A stretch of DNA of 64,000 nucleotides from contig WSYH01001916.1 of the NCBI GenBank assembly GCA_036426205.1, forward strand, positions 37,970 to 101,969, given 5' to 3'. The DNA is from Ascaphus truei. Lineage: Eukaryota; Chordata; Amphibia; Anura; Ascaphidae. Numbering within the stretch: the first letter of the stretch is position 1; every line of letters starts with the position of its first letter. This document shows, one piece after another, positions 1-12,690 of the stretch. The notes under the pieces are model-generated. The model searched no databases. It worked only from the letters and a program-made list of their open reading frames with translations, and was not told the DNA's origin. A program made the position numbers and the translations under genes.

Positions 1-110
1 GGGGACCGGGATTCATGTGAGTATTGGAGAAAGAGAGAGGGGGGGAGAGAGGGGAAGGGGGAGAGGGGGGGGAGATAGAGAGGGGGGAGGAAAGAGAGGG
101 GAGCAGGAAA
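1..110. repeat. GA-rich simple sequence
   Basis: Imperfect run of GAGAGG and GGGGAG units at the window edge. It is low-complexity purine-rich DNA with no coding content; its left end lies outside the window. Confidence 0.8.
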
Positions 111-1396
111 ATTAAATCCCCGGCAACGCCGGGTATATCAGCTAATATATATATTAAAAGACATGCTAATTAAAGTGGGTGGGGGAGCTTCAAACCAAGG
201 AGATGGGGGTCCACAAACCTCCAATATTATATTCCAACCCTCAGTACATTAACACAAAAACCGTTTCCCTGCAAGCGGAAAACCGAAACCCACTACAACT
301 ATATATTTGTATCACTAGGAGTGCTATTTTTAGTAACCTAACAAAAAACAAAGACGCTCCAATCAATGCTACATCGATCACACACTGCACCACTAATACT
401 GTTTTTTTCACTTATATGCACGTTTAAGAATTTTATTGGAAGAGTACCTTTGTTATGCATTACTTTTATATATAGATATTATTATACCGTCTGCACTATT
501 GGAGTCTCTCTTCTCCTGAGATAATAGACTGACACACATCACTTACATGACACCCTTGGAGAGATTCCCAGGAGAAACTTTTTTCTTTGGAGCTGATCTC
601 CAATCCCATCCACTTCTTCGTCTGATTTGTCACAGTTTTGGCTCTTTATTTTTGGGGAAATTTGAGTGCACCTATTCTCAGATGTTCTTTACACATTACC
701 ACAAGTAAGAACATATTGCACTACTGTATATTGTGCTTTCAATCTTAGTGGCAAAATCTTCACACATCCCAACTCTTGAAGAAGATCTACTACCTGGGAA
801 ATGATTGAACATTCTGAATAGGTTTAAAAGAGCTACATTTTTTACGCACTTACAATATGTATTTGAGCACATATTCTTTTATTTAGTGCGTTTGAGATGT
901 CACTTAATATGGCATCTTGATTTATGACACACCACTATACTCACTAAATAAACACATTTCATATTCTAGGAGCATACTTTATTCTGCTTCTTTTTGGATA
1001 CACTATAAAAACTCAGAATTTCCAACATAGATTTTCTGGAGTCATGGGTGTAGTTTGCTGCTCTATTGATGCGCAAACCGTACGAGGACAATGTTGGCTA
1101 TTCCTAAGAATGGACCTCGGAGAAGGGAAAATATTTATGGGCAAGAGTTAAGTATTTGGCATGGCTGATGAGATGATGAGGTACTTGACAGGCCACCGAC
1201 TAACACATCACATAATCATTGACATTTTGAGATTATTCAGGGCTGAGATAGAGCCTTAAATAAATATTTGAACAGGTATGCCTCCATTACCAAATTCCTG
1301 GCAGTACTGCATTTTTTGTGCTAGAGGGTCATCCCAGGTAACAGTATGGAGTACATGGTAATATTTGCGGAAGACGTTAAATAAAAATGTGACTAC
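111..1396. other. Unassigned AT-rich DNA
   Basis: No long reading frame, no recognisable repeat family and no RNA gene. A short peptide frame at 179-427 lacks any recognisable motif and is not called. The stretch ends at the duplication flanking the solo LTR at 1397. Confidence 0.5.
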
Positions 1397-2147
1397 TGTG
1401 ATACAATCACTGTCTCTAGGTGCTGGAATAGGGCACTATGGGACTTAATCCCAGTTTATAGGGATTAATTTCCCTAGAGAAGCCAGCAGCAGCTGCTAAC
1501 TAATTGAGCAGGCTGAACTCCTGATTGCACATGGAGTTTTAAAAGTCAGAAAGTGACTACACAGAGAGAGAGACTGCTGTTCCCAGAGAGGGGGACAGTT
1601 GATTCTCTCCAGCTGAGTGGGAAACTGACACAGTCCCATGGCTCATTGATGTGGACGCGAAGCCTGTTGGGAATGCCTGGGTTGTTAATCACGGAAGAAG
1701 AAGACATGAGACCGCGCTGAAGCGGGGTGTCCTGTCCATAACATTGGACTTACAGAGGAGATATCTCTGAGCTCTCATGGGGCTGAACTCCCCTAGGAAG
1801 GAAGGACGTGAGGCCACACGAAGCGGGGACGTCGGTTCCAAACCCTGGAATAACATAAGAGAAGCACTATATTGCCGTGTGCAAGCTGTATATGGTTAAC
1901 TATAATAGTACCTGTTTTTGGGGTGGTAACCAACTTAGCTGTCCGTCCAGATAGCAAGGACTAAAGCTGAATGTTTAGTTAGTCTCCTAAGAGGAAGAGG
2001 ATTTCTTTTATGATTTTGTTTTTACTTTAAGGGACGGTGGGCCGTTAGTGTATTATTTAATCTTTGTAAATAACACCCAATATAGAGAAATACTAAGTTT
2101 CCTCTTAATCTGGGACATAAATCTACGCTGTGACGGCGACATCAACA
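1397..2147. mobile_element. Solo LTR, about 751 bp, TSD CTAC
   Basis: The block begins TGTGAT and ends ATCAACA, so it has TG...CA ends with imperfect short inverted termini. It is bracketed by the direct repeat CTAC (1393-1396 and 2148-2151), the 4-bp duplication size usual for Ty3-type LTRs. No internal retroviral coding sequence lies next to it, so it reads as a solo LTR left by LTR-LTR recombination. The inner sequence (GC-moderate, with purine-rich runs near 1570-1600) resembles an LTR leader more than unique DNA. A 4-bp match can occur by chance; family and polarity are not established. Confidence 0.5.
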
Positions 2148-2267
2148 CTACCCGCAACAACTTTGTAGCGCCTACTCTGAACCATTCTCTATTCTCCAGA
2201 AATACTTTAATGCTGGTACAATACTAAACATTAACATACTACATCCCTTGTGCTATTACGTCTAAAC

Positions 2268-4085
2268 CAGTGTTTCCCAAAGTGTGTGGGCACAGATGTG
2301 TGGCACCAGGGCGCCGTGGCTTGGCTAGAGGGGTGCCGTGATCAGGGCCACCAGCATCAAGAAACAAGGGCTGTAGTTAATATTAAAAAAAAAAAACTCT
2401 TAAAAAAACCTCTAACGGCGGCGCCGGGTATCCCTGGCAGCGCCGAAATAAGGGAGGCCCGGCGCGCACGCTGGAGGAGCAGCACCAGGAGACAGATGTC
2501 TCCCAGCAGCACTGCAGCCTCACACCCCCCTCCCTCCCCGCCCCCTCCCCGCAGCACACCGGCCCTCCCCCAAAGCCCACCGGCCCTCCCCACGCCGTGA
2601 GAGAGAGAGTGAGAGAGAGAGAGTGTGCGAGAGAGGTGTGAGAGAGAGAGAGAGAGTGTGGGACGAGAGACGAGGGTGGGTGAGAGAGGAGAGTGTGCGT
2701 GCAGAGAGAGAGTTTTGTGATGAGAGAGAGTGCGGGGGGGTTGATCATTGGCGGCGCACTGCGGGGGTGGAAGGAAGGGTTGGTTAACGGCGGCGGCTCA
2801 GTGCGGGGCGGGGGGGGGTTTCTCGGTAGTGGGTCACTGCAGGGGCGGGTTGGTCGGCGGTGGGTCAAGAGGGGGGGGGCTGGTTGCTTGGCGGCAGCTC
2901 ACTCACTGTGGGGCGGGCGGATTGCTCATCGGTGGCTGTCTGCTGTGGGGGCGGGCGGGAGGGTTGCGCGGCAGCGCGCTCTGGTTCGACACCGTTCACA
3001 GGTCCGGTCCCCCCCAGTTCCCAGCTCCGAACTTGGCCCTGCCCGTGGCGTCATCCTGTCTCGCAGTCAGAGAGTGCGAGAGGCAATGAGAGGCAAGCTC
3101 TGCAGGGCAGTCAACAGAAATCATTGGGCCCAGGACAAATGAAAGGAGCAGGGCCCCCCCCCCAAAACACACCATTGCGCACCGACGACGCGTAAAGTGT
3201 TTTTGGAGCGCGCAACTGTTACTTAACTCCACAATACATATAAAAATACCCCCCACCTCCTCAATATATATAAAACTACCCCAACCTCCCCAATATATAT
3301 AAAACCTACCCCAACCTCCCCAATACATATAAAAAATATCCCAACCGACCCAATACATATAAAAATACCCCATAGACCCCCAATACATACAAAAATACCC
3401 CAACCAAACCCCAATACATATAAAAATACCTCAATCCCCCAATACATATAAAAATCAGACTTACATTGGGGATGGGGAGGGGGGGCGGTGAGCCGATGGC
3501 TGCAGAGCGCCAGTTGTTGTGGCGTGGGGGTGGTGGTTGTGGGGGCCCTTGCTGTGGGGGGGGGGGGGGGGGGAGATACTGCGGGGGGGCCGGCGGGCTG
3601 GCAGTGATGTGGGTGACCTGGCGGTACTGAGGGGGGAGGGTGGTAGCTGGCAGGATGCCTGGTGGCTGGCAGTGATGCGGGGAGTGGGCGGGCGGTACTG
3701 CGGGGGTTGCCATAGCTGGCGGGATGCCCAGCGGCTGGCAGTGAGGCTGGGTGCCTGGCAGTATTGCGGTGCGGATGGCCATGGGGGAGGCGGTGCCGGG
3801 GGGTGGACGGCCGTGGGGGTGGTGGGACTGCGGTGGGGATGGCTGCGGGGGGTGGCGGTGCTTCACGGTGGGGGGAGGGGATGGCCGCGAGTGCTGTTGG
3901 GACTCCGGGGGGCCCAGTGGCAGGTCATAGCAGTTGCCTGTCCCGTGGCAGGCACCTGTTTTGCTCACACGCGCGCCGGCCATCCCCCTCAATGATAGCT
4001 AAGGCCTTCCCCGTAGTCAGCCAATGAGAGGCAAGTCCCGCCCCGCTGTCAGACAATGGGAGCGTGCACAAACCCACAGACAAGG
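2268..4085 (+). mobile_element. GC-rich non-autonomous element with internal minisatellite (copy A)
   Basis: The left end reads CAGTGTTTCCCAAA, which matches (reverse-complemented) the motif at the far end of the composite at 29760-38891 (38873-38891). Then follow GC-rich DNA, a GAGAGA tract (2598-2725), a G-rich block, a 28-30-bp minisatellite (3215-3462) and another G-rich block (3470-3960). The junction between the minisatellite and the AAATCAGACTTAC sequence is shared, inverted, with 30141-30160. This common order shows that the two regions belong to one repeat family. No transposase is visible. The right boundary is approximate. Reading frames through it are low-complexity Gly/Pro/Arg strings, not genes. 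Confidence 0.5.
3215..3462. repeat. Minisatellite, about 28-30 bp unit
   Basis: About eight degenerate head-to-tail units of the type CCCCAATACATATAAAAATA followed by CCCCAACC. The inverse-complement units form the larger array at 31552-32490, so the same minisatellite is present in both element copies. Confidence 0.85.
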
Positions 4086-4943
4086 AGGAAAGGGTTAACC
4101 TTAAAGTGGTTGCAGGCTTATAATGCTTTGGCCAAATGATTAACTAATGACCCTTACTTATGAGAAGAATAACAGATAGTATCTAACTTAATCATTTGTT
4201 ATTTTGGATGTAGCATTGGAGCGTCTTTGTCTTTTGTTGTATACATTGGGTTACCCCTTAGCACTCCTATTATATTACATTAGAATTATATTGACGAGCC
4301 TAAGGCACCTTCTTAGGAAGGGTATACTGGTGTCGGACTTAACAGGATCAGAACCCACACCACACACACACAGAGAGACACGTGTGCATGCACACACTTC
4401 AGGGTCTTGGTCAATGGTGGATTTAAAGAAACGATTACAATTTTGAGTCTGGGAATCCAGCTATTACAATCATTACCTAGCTACAACTTCCCAAATAGCA
4501 ACAACTAACATTTATGTAGCATCTAGCCAGTAATTACAATTTCTGTTACCAGTCAATTGGCTCTAAACATGCAACAAACCAGAGACAGCCACAGTGATCA
4601 TTGGCCATTACACCGGCATACTTCATTCGTAAAGCAGCTTACTGATGTACTCCATTGTTTCAAATTATCTCTCTTCTCTCTCTCCATTTATATGAGCACT
4701 ATAGTTGTTTGTCACATGTTTTTAGTGTGACTCAATTCACTTGTTTTTAACCCACATGGGGATTATTCTCACTGCACTATATAAAGTACTGAGAAGTGAG
4801 AGACTAAGAAATGAATGACACAAAATTGAAGCACATACAGTATTTTTAAGTTTCATTTATTAAAGCTGCAGACCAAGCAATATCCTATATTTTTTTTATT
4901 TATTTTTTATAATAAATCAGTTCTGTTCTATGAGAAATACATA
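4086..4943. other. Unassigned DNA between repeats
   Basis: AT-rich sequence with a short CA-rich patch near 4355-4400 and T/TA-rich patches near 4890. No gene, RNA or mobile element is recognised. Confidence 0.45.
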
Positions 4944-5274
4944 CAGGCATGCCCAATTTAAGGACACTCACTTTAAGTACACTCGCAAGTAAGTACATCT
5001 AGCTCAATAGGCAAACGGCAGTTCACGCATGCGCCTGTCAGCACTTCCTGAACAGCAATATCAGCTCCCTACCTGTACCCAAGCTGTGTGCAAGCGGGGA
5101 GCCTATAGAGCCTGTTACACATGCGTTATTTACATCAGTTATGCACGTGTATGGCGATTGCAGTACAGTACATGCATCGATAAGTGGGAAAAAGGGAGTG
5201 CTTCACTTTAAGTACATTTTCGCTTTACATACATGCTGCGTTCCCATTGCGTACGTTAATGCGGGGTATGCCTG
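4944..5274. mobile_element. TA-flanked miniature inverted-repeat transposon
   Basis: The left end TACAGGCATGCCC and the right end GGGGTATGCCTGTA are near-perfect inverted repeats. TA dinucleotides on each side (4942-4943, 5275-5276) fit TA target duplication, as in Tc1/mariner elements. The 331-bp interior has no reading frame. CACTTTAAGTACA occurs twice in direct orientation inside (about 4968 and 5204). Superfamily placement is inferred from the TA duplication only. Confidence 0.75.
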
Positions 5275-5541
5275 TATAGCACTAAACCAAAAATTCAGAA
5301 TTACATTTTTTTTTTATATTTACGTTTTTTATTAAGTTTTTCCAACAATTGGGAGGAGGGGGGGGGGGGGAAAAAAAAAAAGGAAGGGGGGGGGGGGGGG
5401 GGGTGGTGGGGAGGAATGTGCAACATTCCAGAAAAGCACAAATTACATTATAAAAATACACAATGAATGACCAATGGCAAAAATAAATAAATATAAACAT
5501 ACATATACTTCAAATCAAATCATATCATACCCCTCTGTGTC

Positions 5542-7735
5542 TTATACTGTAATTTTTTTTTTTGGTTGGCTGTCTCCCCGGGCGACCCGGGAAACAGATA
5601 AGGTCTTCACTGGAGACGTTCCCGGGTAAATCTTGGCCAGACGCTCCGGGGTTAGGCACCACCTATATAATATTTTGTAAGCATTTTCTTTGATCTGTGT
5701 CCATATAGAGCTTGTTGCAGCTGCTTCAAATATTTCCCCCCACATTTCTAGTTCCAGAGTTTGGTTTAGGTCTCTTTCCCACTGTGCTATACAAAATAAA
5801 TCTTTTTCCAGAGAAAGGAGAAAGATTGAGGAATAAATGATCGAAGCCGACTCCCTTTCAATGTAGCCTTGCGGCACAATGTCTCGAAAAAAGTTAAGGG
5901 TGGAGCTAGGCCTCCACCTTGAACAAAACCATGGATCTGAAGGTACCTGAAAATCTCACCACTTGGGAGGTCATACTGGTCTCTGAGGGTAGCGAAAGAA
6001 AGGACCTTGAACTTGTCCATAACATCTACTATCGTATGGATCCCCCTCGATCTCCATGCTTCAAAAATTTACCCCATCATACTCGGGGAGAACTCTGGGT
6101 AAAAAATAATGGTGTCATGCCTGATCTATCGAGAGTGAGCTTAGAGGTTTTTTTATTTTTGTTCCACAAACTCAAATTGTGAGATATCGAGAGTAAACAG
6201 CCACTTGTTTTCTTTTGTGAGATCTTAGGGGACCACAACATGTATCTTAATTCCAAGGGGGTCACGCAAGTCTGCCTCCAGTTCCACCCATCTCTTACCT
6301 CCTACAGTATATCTGAGTGCCAGGCTAATACCTGGCTAAATTGAGCTGCTTTATAATTAGAGAGTATGCATGGTAGAGCCAGACCTCCTTTCAGTCTGGA
6401 TTGGCTGAGAATGGTTCTGGCTACTCTAGGGCTCTTGTTGTCCCATATAAAGGATTTTATGTGGGACTTTAAATCTTGAATTTCCCACAGTGGGACCGGG
6501 ATGGGTAGAGTGAGAAACAAATATAAAATTCTAGGGAGGAGGTTCATCTTGATTTAATTAATTTTATGTGTGTTGAATTAATTTTGCCAATCCAGGAAAT
6601 ATTATATTTGGACCAACTAACCAGGTCATTCTTAAGAGACCTGAGGAGGCCTGGGAAATTAGCATTGTACAGAGTTAATAATTGTTAGTCAAAAATATAC
6701 CTAGATACTTCAGGGCTTTACTGTACCATTTAAATTTGAAGTTTACTGAAATTTATTTGACTACAGTTTTAGGCAAATTAATATTTAGTGCCTCAGATTT
6801 ATTATAATTTATTTTAAAACTTGAAAGTCTACTAAAGATCCCAAGTTCCTAGAACAGGTTAGGGAGCAATATAAGTGGCTTTGACAGGGTCATGAGTGCG
6901 TCGTCCACAAACAGAGTTATTTTGTATTGTTTGCCCCGAACTGGGATACCGTCTACGTTGGGTTGTTTCTAATATGACTGACCATTGGTTCGAGGGAGAG
7001 GATGAACAACAGAGGGAATAGTGTGCATCCTTGTCTAGTGCCTCCTTTGATTGAAAAAAACTCAGAAGCTATTCCTGAGCATAATACCCTGGCAGAAGGG
7101 GACTTATAAAGAGCCATATCGGAGCGGAGAAACCGATCCCCGAAGCCAATTTTTTTTTATAGTGTATCTTTCATATATTCCCAGTCCAGACCGTCAAACG
7201 CGTTCTCTGCGTCTGAAGATAATACCAGGGACTGGATATTTGTTTGTTTGGGCTGATCCAGTAGGTCGATCGTTCCCATATTGTCGGCCACCTGTCTTCC
7301 TGGGAGAACACCCACTTGGTCCAGGTGGACCAGACCAGGCAATACTCTCTTAAGACGATTGGCAACATTTTTTGAGAAGATCTTCAAGTCTACATTTATC
7401 AACGATATCGGCCTTTAGCTCGTGCAGCATGCGGGGTCTTTCCCTGCCTCAGGGATGAGACATACATGGGCTTGTAACATAATATTTGGGAAATCTGCAC
7501 CGTCTAGTATGGAGTTATAAAGATTTTGGAGATGGGGAATAAGAAGGTGGGCAATTTGTTTGAAATATAAATTTGAAAACCAGTTTGGGCCTGGGGATTT
7601 GTTTGGCTCCAGAGAAATAATCACCTCTGCTACCTCTTCTGGCGTAATTAATTTGTTTAGGTTGTCTAGCTCGTGCTCAGGAATAGTGGGATATTCTTCC
7701 AATTCCTTTCTGTTATGCTGAGATTTAGTTGCTTT
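5542..7735 (-). pseudogene. L1-A ORF2: reverse transcriptase and C-terminal region, decayed
   Basis: Minus-strand pieces carry L1-type RT signatures in order: a fingers segment with NKSPGPNWF (7415-7702), LDQVGVLPGRQ and SSDAENAFD (7157-7402, matching the L1 'DAEKAFD' motif), GGTRQGC near 7015-7035, and F-V-D-D at 6900-6911 where active L1 copies have YADD. Further on are LPRILYLF and the KGGLALP block (6302-6547), then the C-terminal segment 5542-5877. In the family this protein nicks the target and copies its RNA by target-primed reverse transcription. The second residue of the YADD box is Val rather than Ala, and several frameshifts separate the pieces, so no activity is expected. Confidence 0.85.
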
Positions 7736-7744
7736 TTTACCACG

Positions 7745-8238
7745 ATATATGGAGGAAAGGAGATTTCACCAGCAACAAAGGAAAGGGTTCTTTACAGTCA
7801 GGGCAGTTAAAATGTGGAATTCATTACCCATGGAGACTGTGATGTCAGATACAATAGATTTGTTCAAAAAAAGTTGGACATCTTTTTAGATGGGAAATGT
7901 ATGCAGGGATATACCAAATAAGTATACATGGGAAGGATGTTGATTCAGGGATTAATCCGGTTGCCAATTCTTGGAGTCAGGAAGGAATTTATTTTTCCCC
8001 TTATGAGATATCATTGGATGATATGACACTGAGGTTTTTTGTTTGCCTCCCTCTGGATCAATAAGTATAGATATATGATAAAATCTGTTGTCTAAATTTA
8101 GCATACTGTTTGCCTTCCTCGGATCAATAAGTAAGTATAGATATAGGATAAAGTATCTGTGGTCTAAATTAAGCATAGGTTGAACTTGATGGACCTATGA
8201 CTTTTTTCAACCTCATCTACTATGTAACTATGTAACGA
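7745..8238 (+). mobile_element. 3' end of a CR1/Rex1-type LINE inserted in L1-A
   Basis: A plus-strand decayed frame resembles the extreme C-terminus encoded by CR1-type LINEs, with a segment reading VKMWNSLPME near 7808-7840. It is followed by a 3' UTR ending in CTATGTAACTATGTAACGATGTAA-type short repeats, the usual terminal signature of this group. An internal near-duplication (TTTGCCTCCCTCTGGATCAATAAGTATAG and its copy at 8111) is present. It interrupts the L1-A ORF2 linker: L1-like sequence resumes on both sides. A second shorter copy lies at 47620-47770. Such 5' truncation is typical of LINE insertions. Confidence 0.65.
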
Positions 8239-8702
8239 TGTAATATAGCTTACTATAGAAAGAGTGGAACTCCTTTGCAATTTTATCCGTGTTAAATGTT
8301 AGGTTCCCCAAGTTGGTTCAAATTTTATGCATACCTAACTTGGGTTGTTTATGTCTAAGGGGATATTCCAGCATAGAGTCAGGTTTATTAGCCGTCTCGA
8401 AATATTTTTGTTTTGTGTGATTTCTCTAGCTTTGTAATTATTAGGTTCAATGTGTCAATTTTAGCTTGTCTTGCCCTTTTTCTGTTTGCCGCTATTCCAA
8501 TTAGTTTGCCTGTGGAAGGACGGCCTGTAGGCAAGGTCAGACAATAGTCCACATGTGCAGTTTTAAGGTAAACTAAATGTTGAGTGGTCTTATTTCTCCA
8601 CAACACAAATAAACATTTGGGCACACTGTCCCTTTAAGGCAAAAAAAAACTAATAAAAAGAACACCTACTCCCCATAGGGAGATCTTGCTAAACACTCCA
8701 GG

Positions 8703-9566
8703 TAACAGTGAGTGGGGGAGTGGGGGAAGTGGATGGACTGGGCGCTTCCTAAACAATATAGTAATTAGTGTGATAAGTGACACACCTTAAGTACACACAA
8801 TAAACCTATCACCATATAGTGTTAATAAAATAAATTAAAACCAGTGTACAACAGCAGCTCAACTTCCTCTTTGGATCGTTCCTAATCCAGGATGTGAAGT
8901 ATTTCTTTTCTTGGGTTGACGCGAAACCGGAATGTACATGACGCGAAACCGGAAGTGACGCGATGGCACAGACTGGCATTGAACTACACTGTGAGGGGAA
9001 AGTGAAGCACCGACAGCAGCCTGCTTCTATCGGCGGTTCCTCCACCACCCAACTTTATTGGAAAATGTGAGTTTCCTGACTACCTGTGCATAATACATTT
9101 GTATAGTTTATACTATTTGCACTATTTGTGGTTTTCTTTATTTTCATATCATCCACTTCACTGAGAGGATACAGACTCCAGTAAAAAGGGCTCCAGTCAG
9201 AGAGAGAAGGATCTCTGACATGCAGTGATTTTATACTTCTTTGTGAGTTCATTTCTTATGTTTTACATCATTTAAAGCAGTGAATTACCATCTGCACTAT
9301 ATATATCTATATCTTTTCACATATCACGAGATCCAGCGCTCCTCCTCAACCCCAAGAAAAGAAATACTTCACATCCTGGGATTAGAACGATCCCAAAGAG
9401 GAAGTTAGGCTGCTGTTGTACACTGGTTTTAATTTATTTTATTTAACACTATATGGTGATAGGTTTATTGTGTGTACTTAAGGTGTGTCACTTATCACAC
9501 TAATTACTATATTGTTTAGGAAGCGCCCATCCATCCACTTCCCCCACTCCCCCACTCACTGTTACC
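8703..9566. repeat. PLE left terminus: inverted arms around a partial pLTR
   Basis: The arm 8703-8925 is the inverse complement of 9345-9566 at high identity, including GTGTGATAAGTGACACACC. Between them, 8945-9330 is a direct repeat of 13510-13890 (shared landmarks CATTGAACTACACTGTGAGG and CTGACTACCTGTGCATAATA). The left pLTR lacks the hammerhead segment that opens the right copy. This is the usual untidy PLE terminus produced during retrotransposition. Confidence 0.85.
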
Positions 9567-10469
9567 TATTCATAGTTCTAGGACTAGAGGCTGCATCCAC
9601 TGCTATATAACATGGAACGTCAAGGTCCAAATGTCTTCACTAGAAGACAACTAAAATAATGATATTAATCTCTCTGCTCAAATGAAATCAGTTCCAAAAG
9701 TGAGAGGAGATTTTAAACAAAGAATTCACAAATTAGAAGCCCTTTGTTTAAAGATACCAGAAAATGGTTTGATATGCTATATCTGAACAAATATATAAAA
9801 AATAAAAAATCCCTAGAGTTTGAGAATTAAAAGCGCCCCTCATTTGATTTGGATGATGCTGTGTTCATGAAGGCCTGGGAAGGCATTGTTACCAGCATCA
9901 TCGTGAACTATGAAACTCATAACATTGCACATAAGAAAAAAATGCCATTATGGATGAGGAATTAAACACCATTAGGGAAACTAAGAACCCCTATATGAGC
10001 CACCCTGTCTTAAAGAGAATGAGCAAAACGCTGCAAAAAAGACTAGAAAATCTTGAGAATACTCTAAAAGAAAACAAGATAGAAAAATGAGCGCGATGAG
10101 GAAGATTAGCTACTGGGAACATAAAAAATTGGGTCACACACAAAGGTAGGGATAAACGCAGAGACCCTGGACATACCCAAGCAAACACCTCACATAGGGA
10201 TTATACAGTAAGAAACTGCGGCAATACCAAAGATAAGACACAAATAATGCAAAAACATACGACTAATAATCACAGATTTTCGTAAAAAACAATCATCTAA
10301 CCACATTCCACATAGGGAAAATGTTTTTAAAATGTAAAGATGCTCTAAAGAATTAGCTAAACCAGCTACACAAACCCCTTTTTTAGAATCAACCAGTTCT
10401 AGACCTATGGAAACTCAACAGATTCATTCCCCTAGAGACAATAGAAACGAACAAAAGTCAGAAAAAAAG

Positions 10470-11850
10470 AAGGATAGAGGAAAAAGAGGAGGAAGAAGAG
10501 GAAGACGAAACCTATTAAGCATGTCGATTCACCCAACATGACAACATTTTTAATTTGATTAGTGCAATTAATAAACACAAAAAGGTGTGATCTCCAAAGG
10601 TTAACCTTTTGCACCAAGTGTCAGGTCAAATAATTTTCAATTATTTATACGCTAACTTATTTTTAAGGAAATTGCCATACAGAGCACTTTCTACACCAGT
10701 CATCTGGGAATTCTGATCTGAGGAGTTCAGATGAACTATTACCTCTAAACCGCAGAGATAGCAGCTTTTAACACACAGATCTGAAACTAAGATCCACTTT
10801 TTACCCAGCCCACAATAAAGGATTTTTAGAAGTTTTTACCAAATGGTTTTAGCTGATTTAATAAGATTGAAGCCAACAAGATTTTAGCAAACAAAATATG
10901 ACTAAAAAGAGAGGGATGCTCTTAGAAGTCTGGTTAAAAATGAGAGTTAATTATAAAACCAGCTGACAAGGGAGGTGGAGTTGTGGTTATGGATCGGTCA
11001 AAGTATTTTAGAAGCTAATAGGATCTTAGGTGTGAGAAGACCTATCAGATCCTTACCCACACCCCACTAATCCCTTTTTATATACAACTAAAGGAACTTT
11101 TATTAGAAGGAAAAAACTCAGGATTTTTAAACGATAATGAATTTAAATTTTTATGTAAGGAAAATCCGATGCTACCACTGTTTTAACTTTTTACCCAATA
11201 CATAAAGATATTTTAAATCCCCCCGGAGACCGCATATTCGGGCATAATTCAATGACCAGCAACCTTTCCCAATACATTGATTGCTTTTTATCCAAATATG
11301 TCCCAAATTTTAAATCTTATATAAGACACTACGACATTATTAGAATTTAAGCGATATCAATGGGAGGATGATTACATTTTAGTTACTGTCTGATGTGAAA
11401 ACCCTATATACCTCAATAAATCACTGTGATGGGATGGATCAGTTAGAAAAGTACTAGAGAGGGTACTGAAATTAAGAAAGAACAGTAGATTTTATACTTA
11501 AGTCTATTGGTTTTATTTGGAGAAAAATTTCTTCTGGTTTAACAATGAATTTTATCTACAGAAATGCGGGACTGCCATGGGGACGAATTTGCACCGAGTT
11601 ATGCTCCATTTTCATGGGGATTTGGGAAGAGGAAGTTGTGGAACCCCCCGATGAACTCGGTGCAAATCTCGTCTCCTGGCATAGATTTATTGATGACGTG
11701 ATATTAATCTGGAGGGAGTGAGGAAGAATTAATGAAGTTCTTCGGGGCCTTGAGAACAATGACCGAAACATCTCTTTTACCCACAAATGGAGGCAGAAGA
11801 GGTGGAGTTTTTAGATTTAGTCATTTTTATAGAAACGGGGAGTTGAAACA
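10470..11850 (+). pseudogene. PLE reverse transcriptase, decayed
   Basis: In shifting plus-strand frames there is an N-terminal PLE segment (about 10545-10690, IFNLISAINKHK), then a segment corresponding to the PLE 'PKIHK...PPGRP' block (about 11180-11240, where IHKDILNPPGDR can be read) and TSNLSQYIDCFLSKYVP. Next come FNNEFYLQKCGTAMGTN (about 11540-11590), the 'GT.FAPSYAN' region, a segment reading WHRFIDDVILIWRE (about 11676-11720, containing the F-I-D-D form of the catalytic box) and a VEFLDLVIF tail (about 11803-11830). These are the fingers-to-thumb motifs of PLE RT, which is closest to telomerase in known phylogenies. Repeated stops show that it is non-functional. Confidence 0.8.
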
Positions 11851-12479
11851 AAGACCTTTTTTAAAAGGTTGACAGCAACAACTTTATATTGAAAATAGCT
11901 GTCACAATCCTCATGGATAAAAAACATCCCCTATGGGCAACTAAGAAGAATTAAAAGAAACTGCAGCGAAGAGCAACATACCAAGAACAGTAGGAGATCC
12001 TCCTTAACAGATTTAGATATAGAAACTATGATGAGCACATTTTAAAGAAAGCCGTTGATAAAGTAAACCTTGTCCCAAGAGAAAAACTATTATAGATAAA
12101 CCAAAGATACAAATACCAGATAACAAAAACAAATTATAGTATGTCATTCCTTACACCATACAATAAAGATGCCAACGATATCAAAAAAATTATCTGCAAA
12201 CACTGGCACATCTTGAAAAATGACCCTGTGCTTAGGGGTCATATTCCTGAAAAACCAACAATCCTTTAAAAAAGCACCAAACCTCAGAAATAAGTCGGCA
12301 CCAACTACATTTAAAACAGACAAATGATAGTCAAAGACTTGGTAGAGAAACCAATAGGTTTTATTGCTGTTACTCATGCACGCATGCAAAACAAGGAAAG
12401 GATAGTTTAAATTATTTCAAAAACAACAGGGGAGACCTTTACTGTTGAAAGCTAATAAATTGCAAATCAGATTATGTAA

Positions 12480-12690
12480 TATACCTATTGCAATGCCCGT
12501 GCGGGTTACAGTATATCGTCGTACGTCAAGACCAATCGTACACGCATATTAGAACATGTGGGCAAATAAGAAAAGGTCTCATCAGTCATAACCTATCTAA
12601 ACACTTTTTGCACTTTCACAATTCCGATCCGAAATACTTAAGTATATGGGTATCGAACAAGTCAATAAACATTGGCGGGGGGGCATAACT
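12480..12690 (+). pseudogene. PLE GIY-YIG endonuclease domain remnant
   Basis: The frame at 12488-12688 reads CPCGLQYIVVRQDQ, then KGLISHNLSKHFLHFHNSDP. This matches the PLE-type GIY-YIG domain, which begins with a CPCGL-type cysteine motif and carries a His-rich stretch before the metal-binding part. In active PLEs this nuclease makes the target nick. A frameshift after LSI (about 12640) separates the end of the domain. It sits downstream of the RT, as expected for endonuclease-containing PLEs. Confidence 0.8.

Noticed and set aside
2383..3995. Several 110-230-residue frames in the GC-rich element
   Set aside because: Overlapping frames on both strands with Gly/Pro/Arg/Ala bias; compositional artefacts of a non-coding repeat.
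8880..8970. Second hammerhead in the left PLE pLTR
   Set aside because: Repeats of GACGCGAAACCGGAA look similar to GAAA-CGCG, but the CTGANGA box and stem II are absent.
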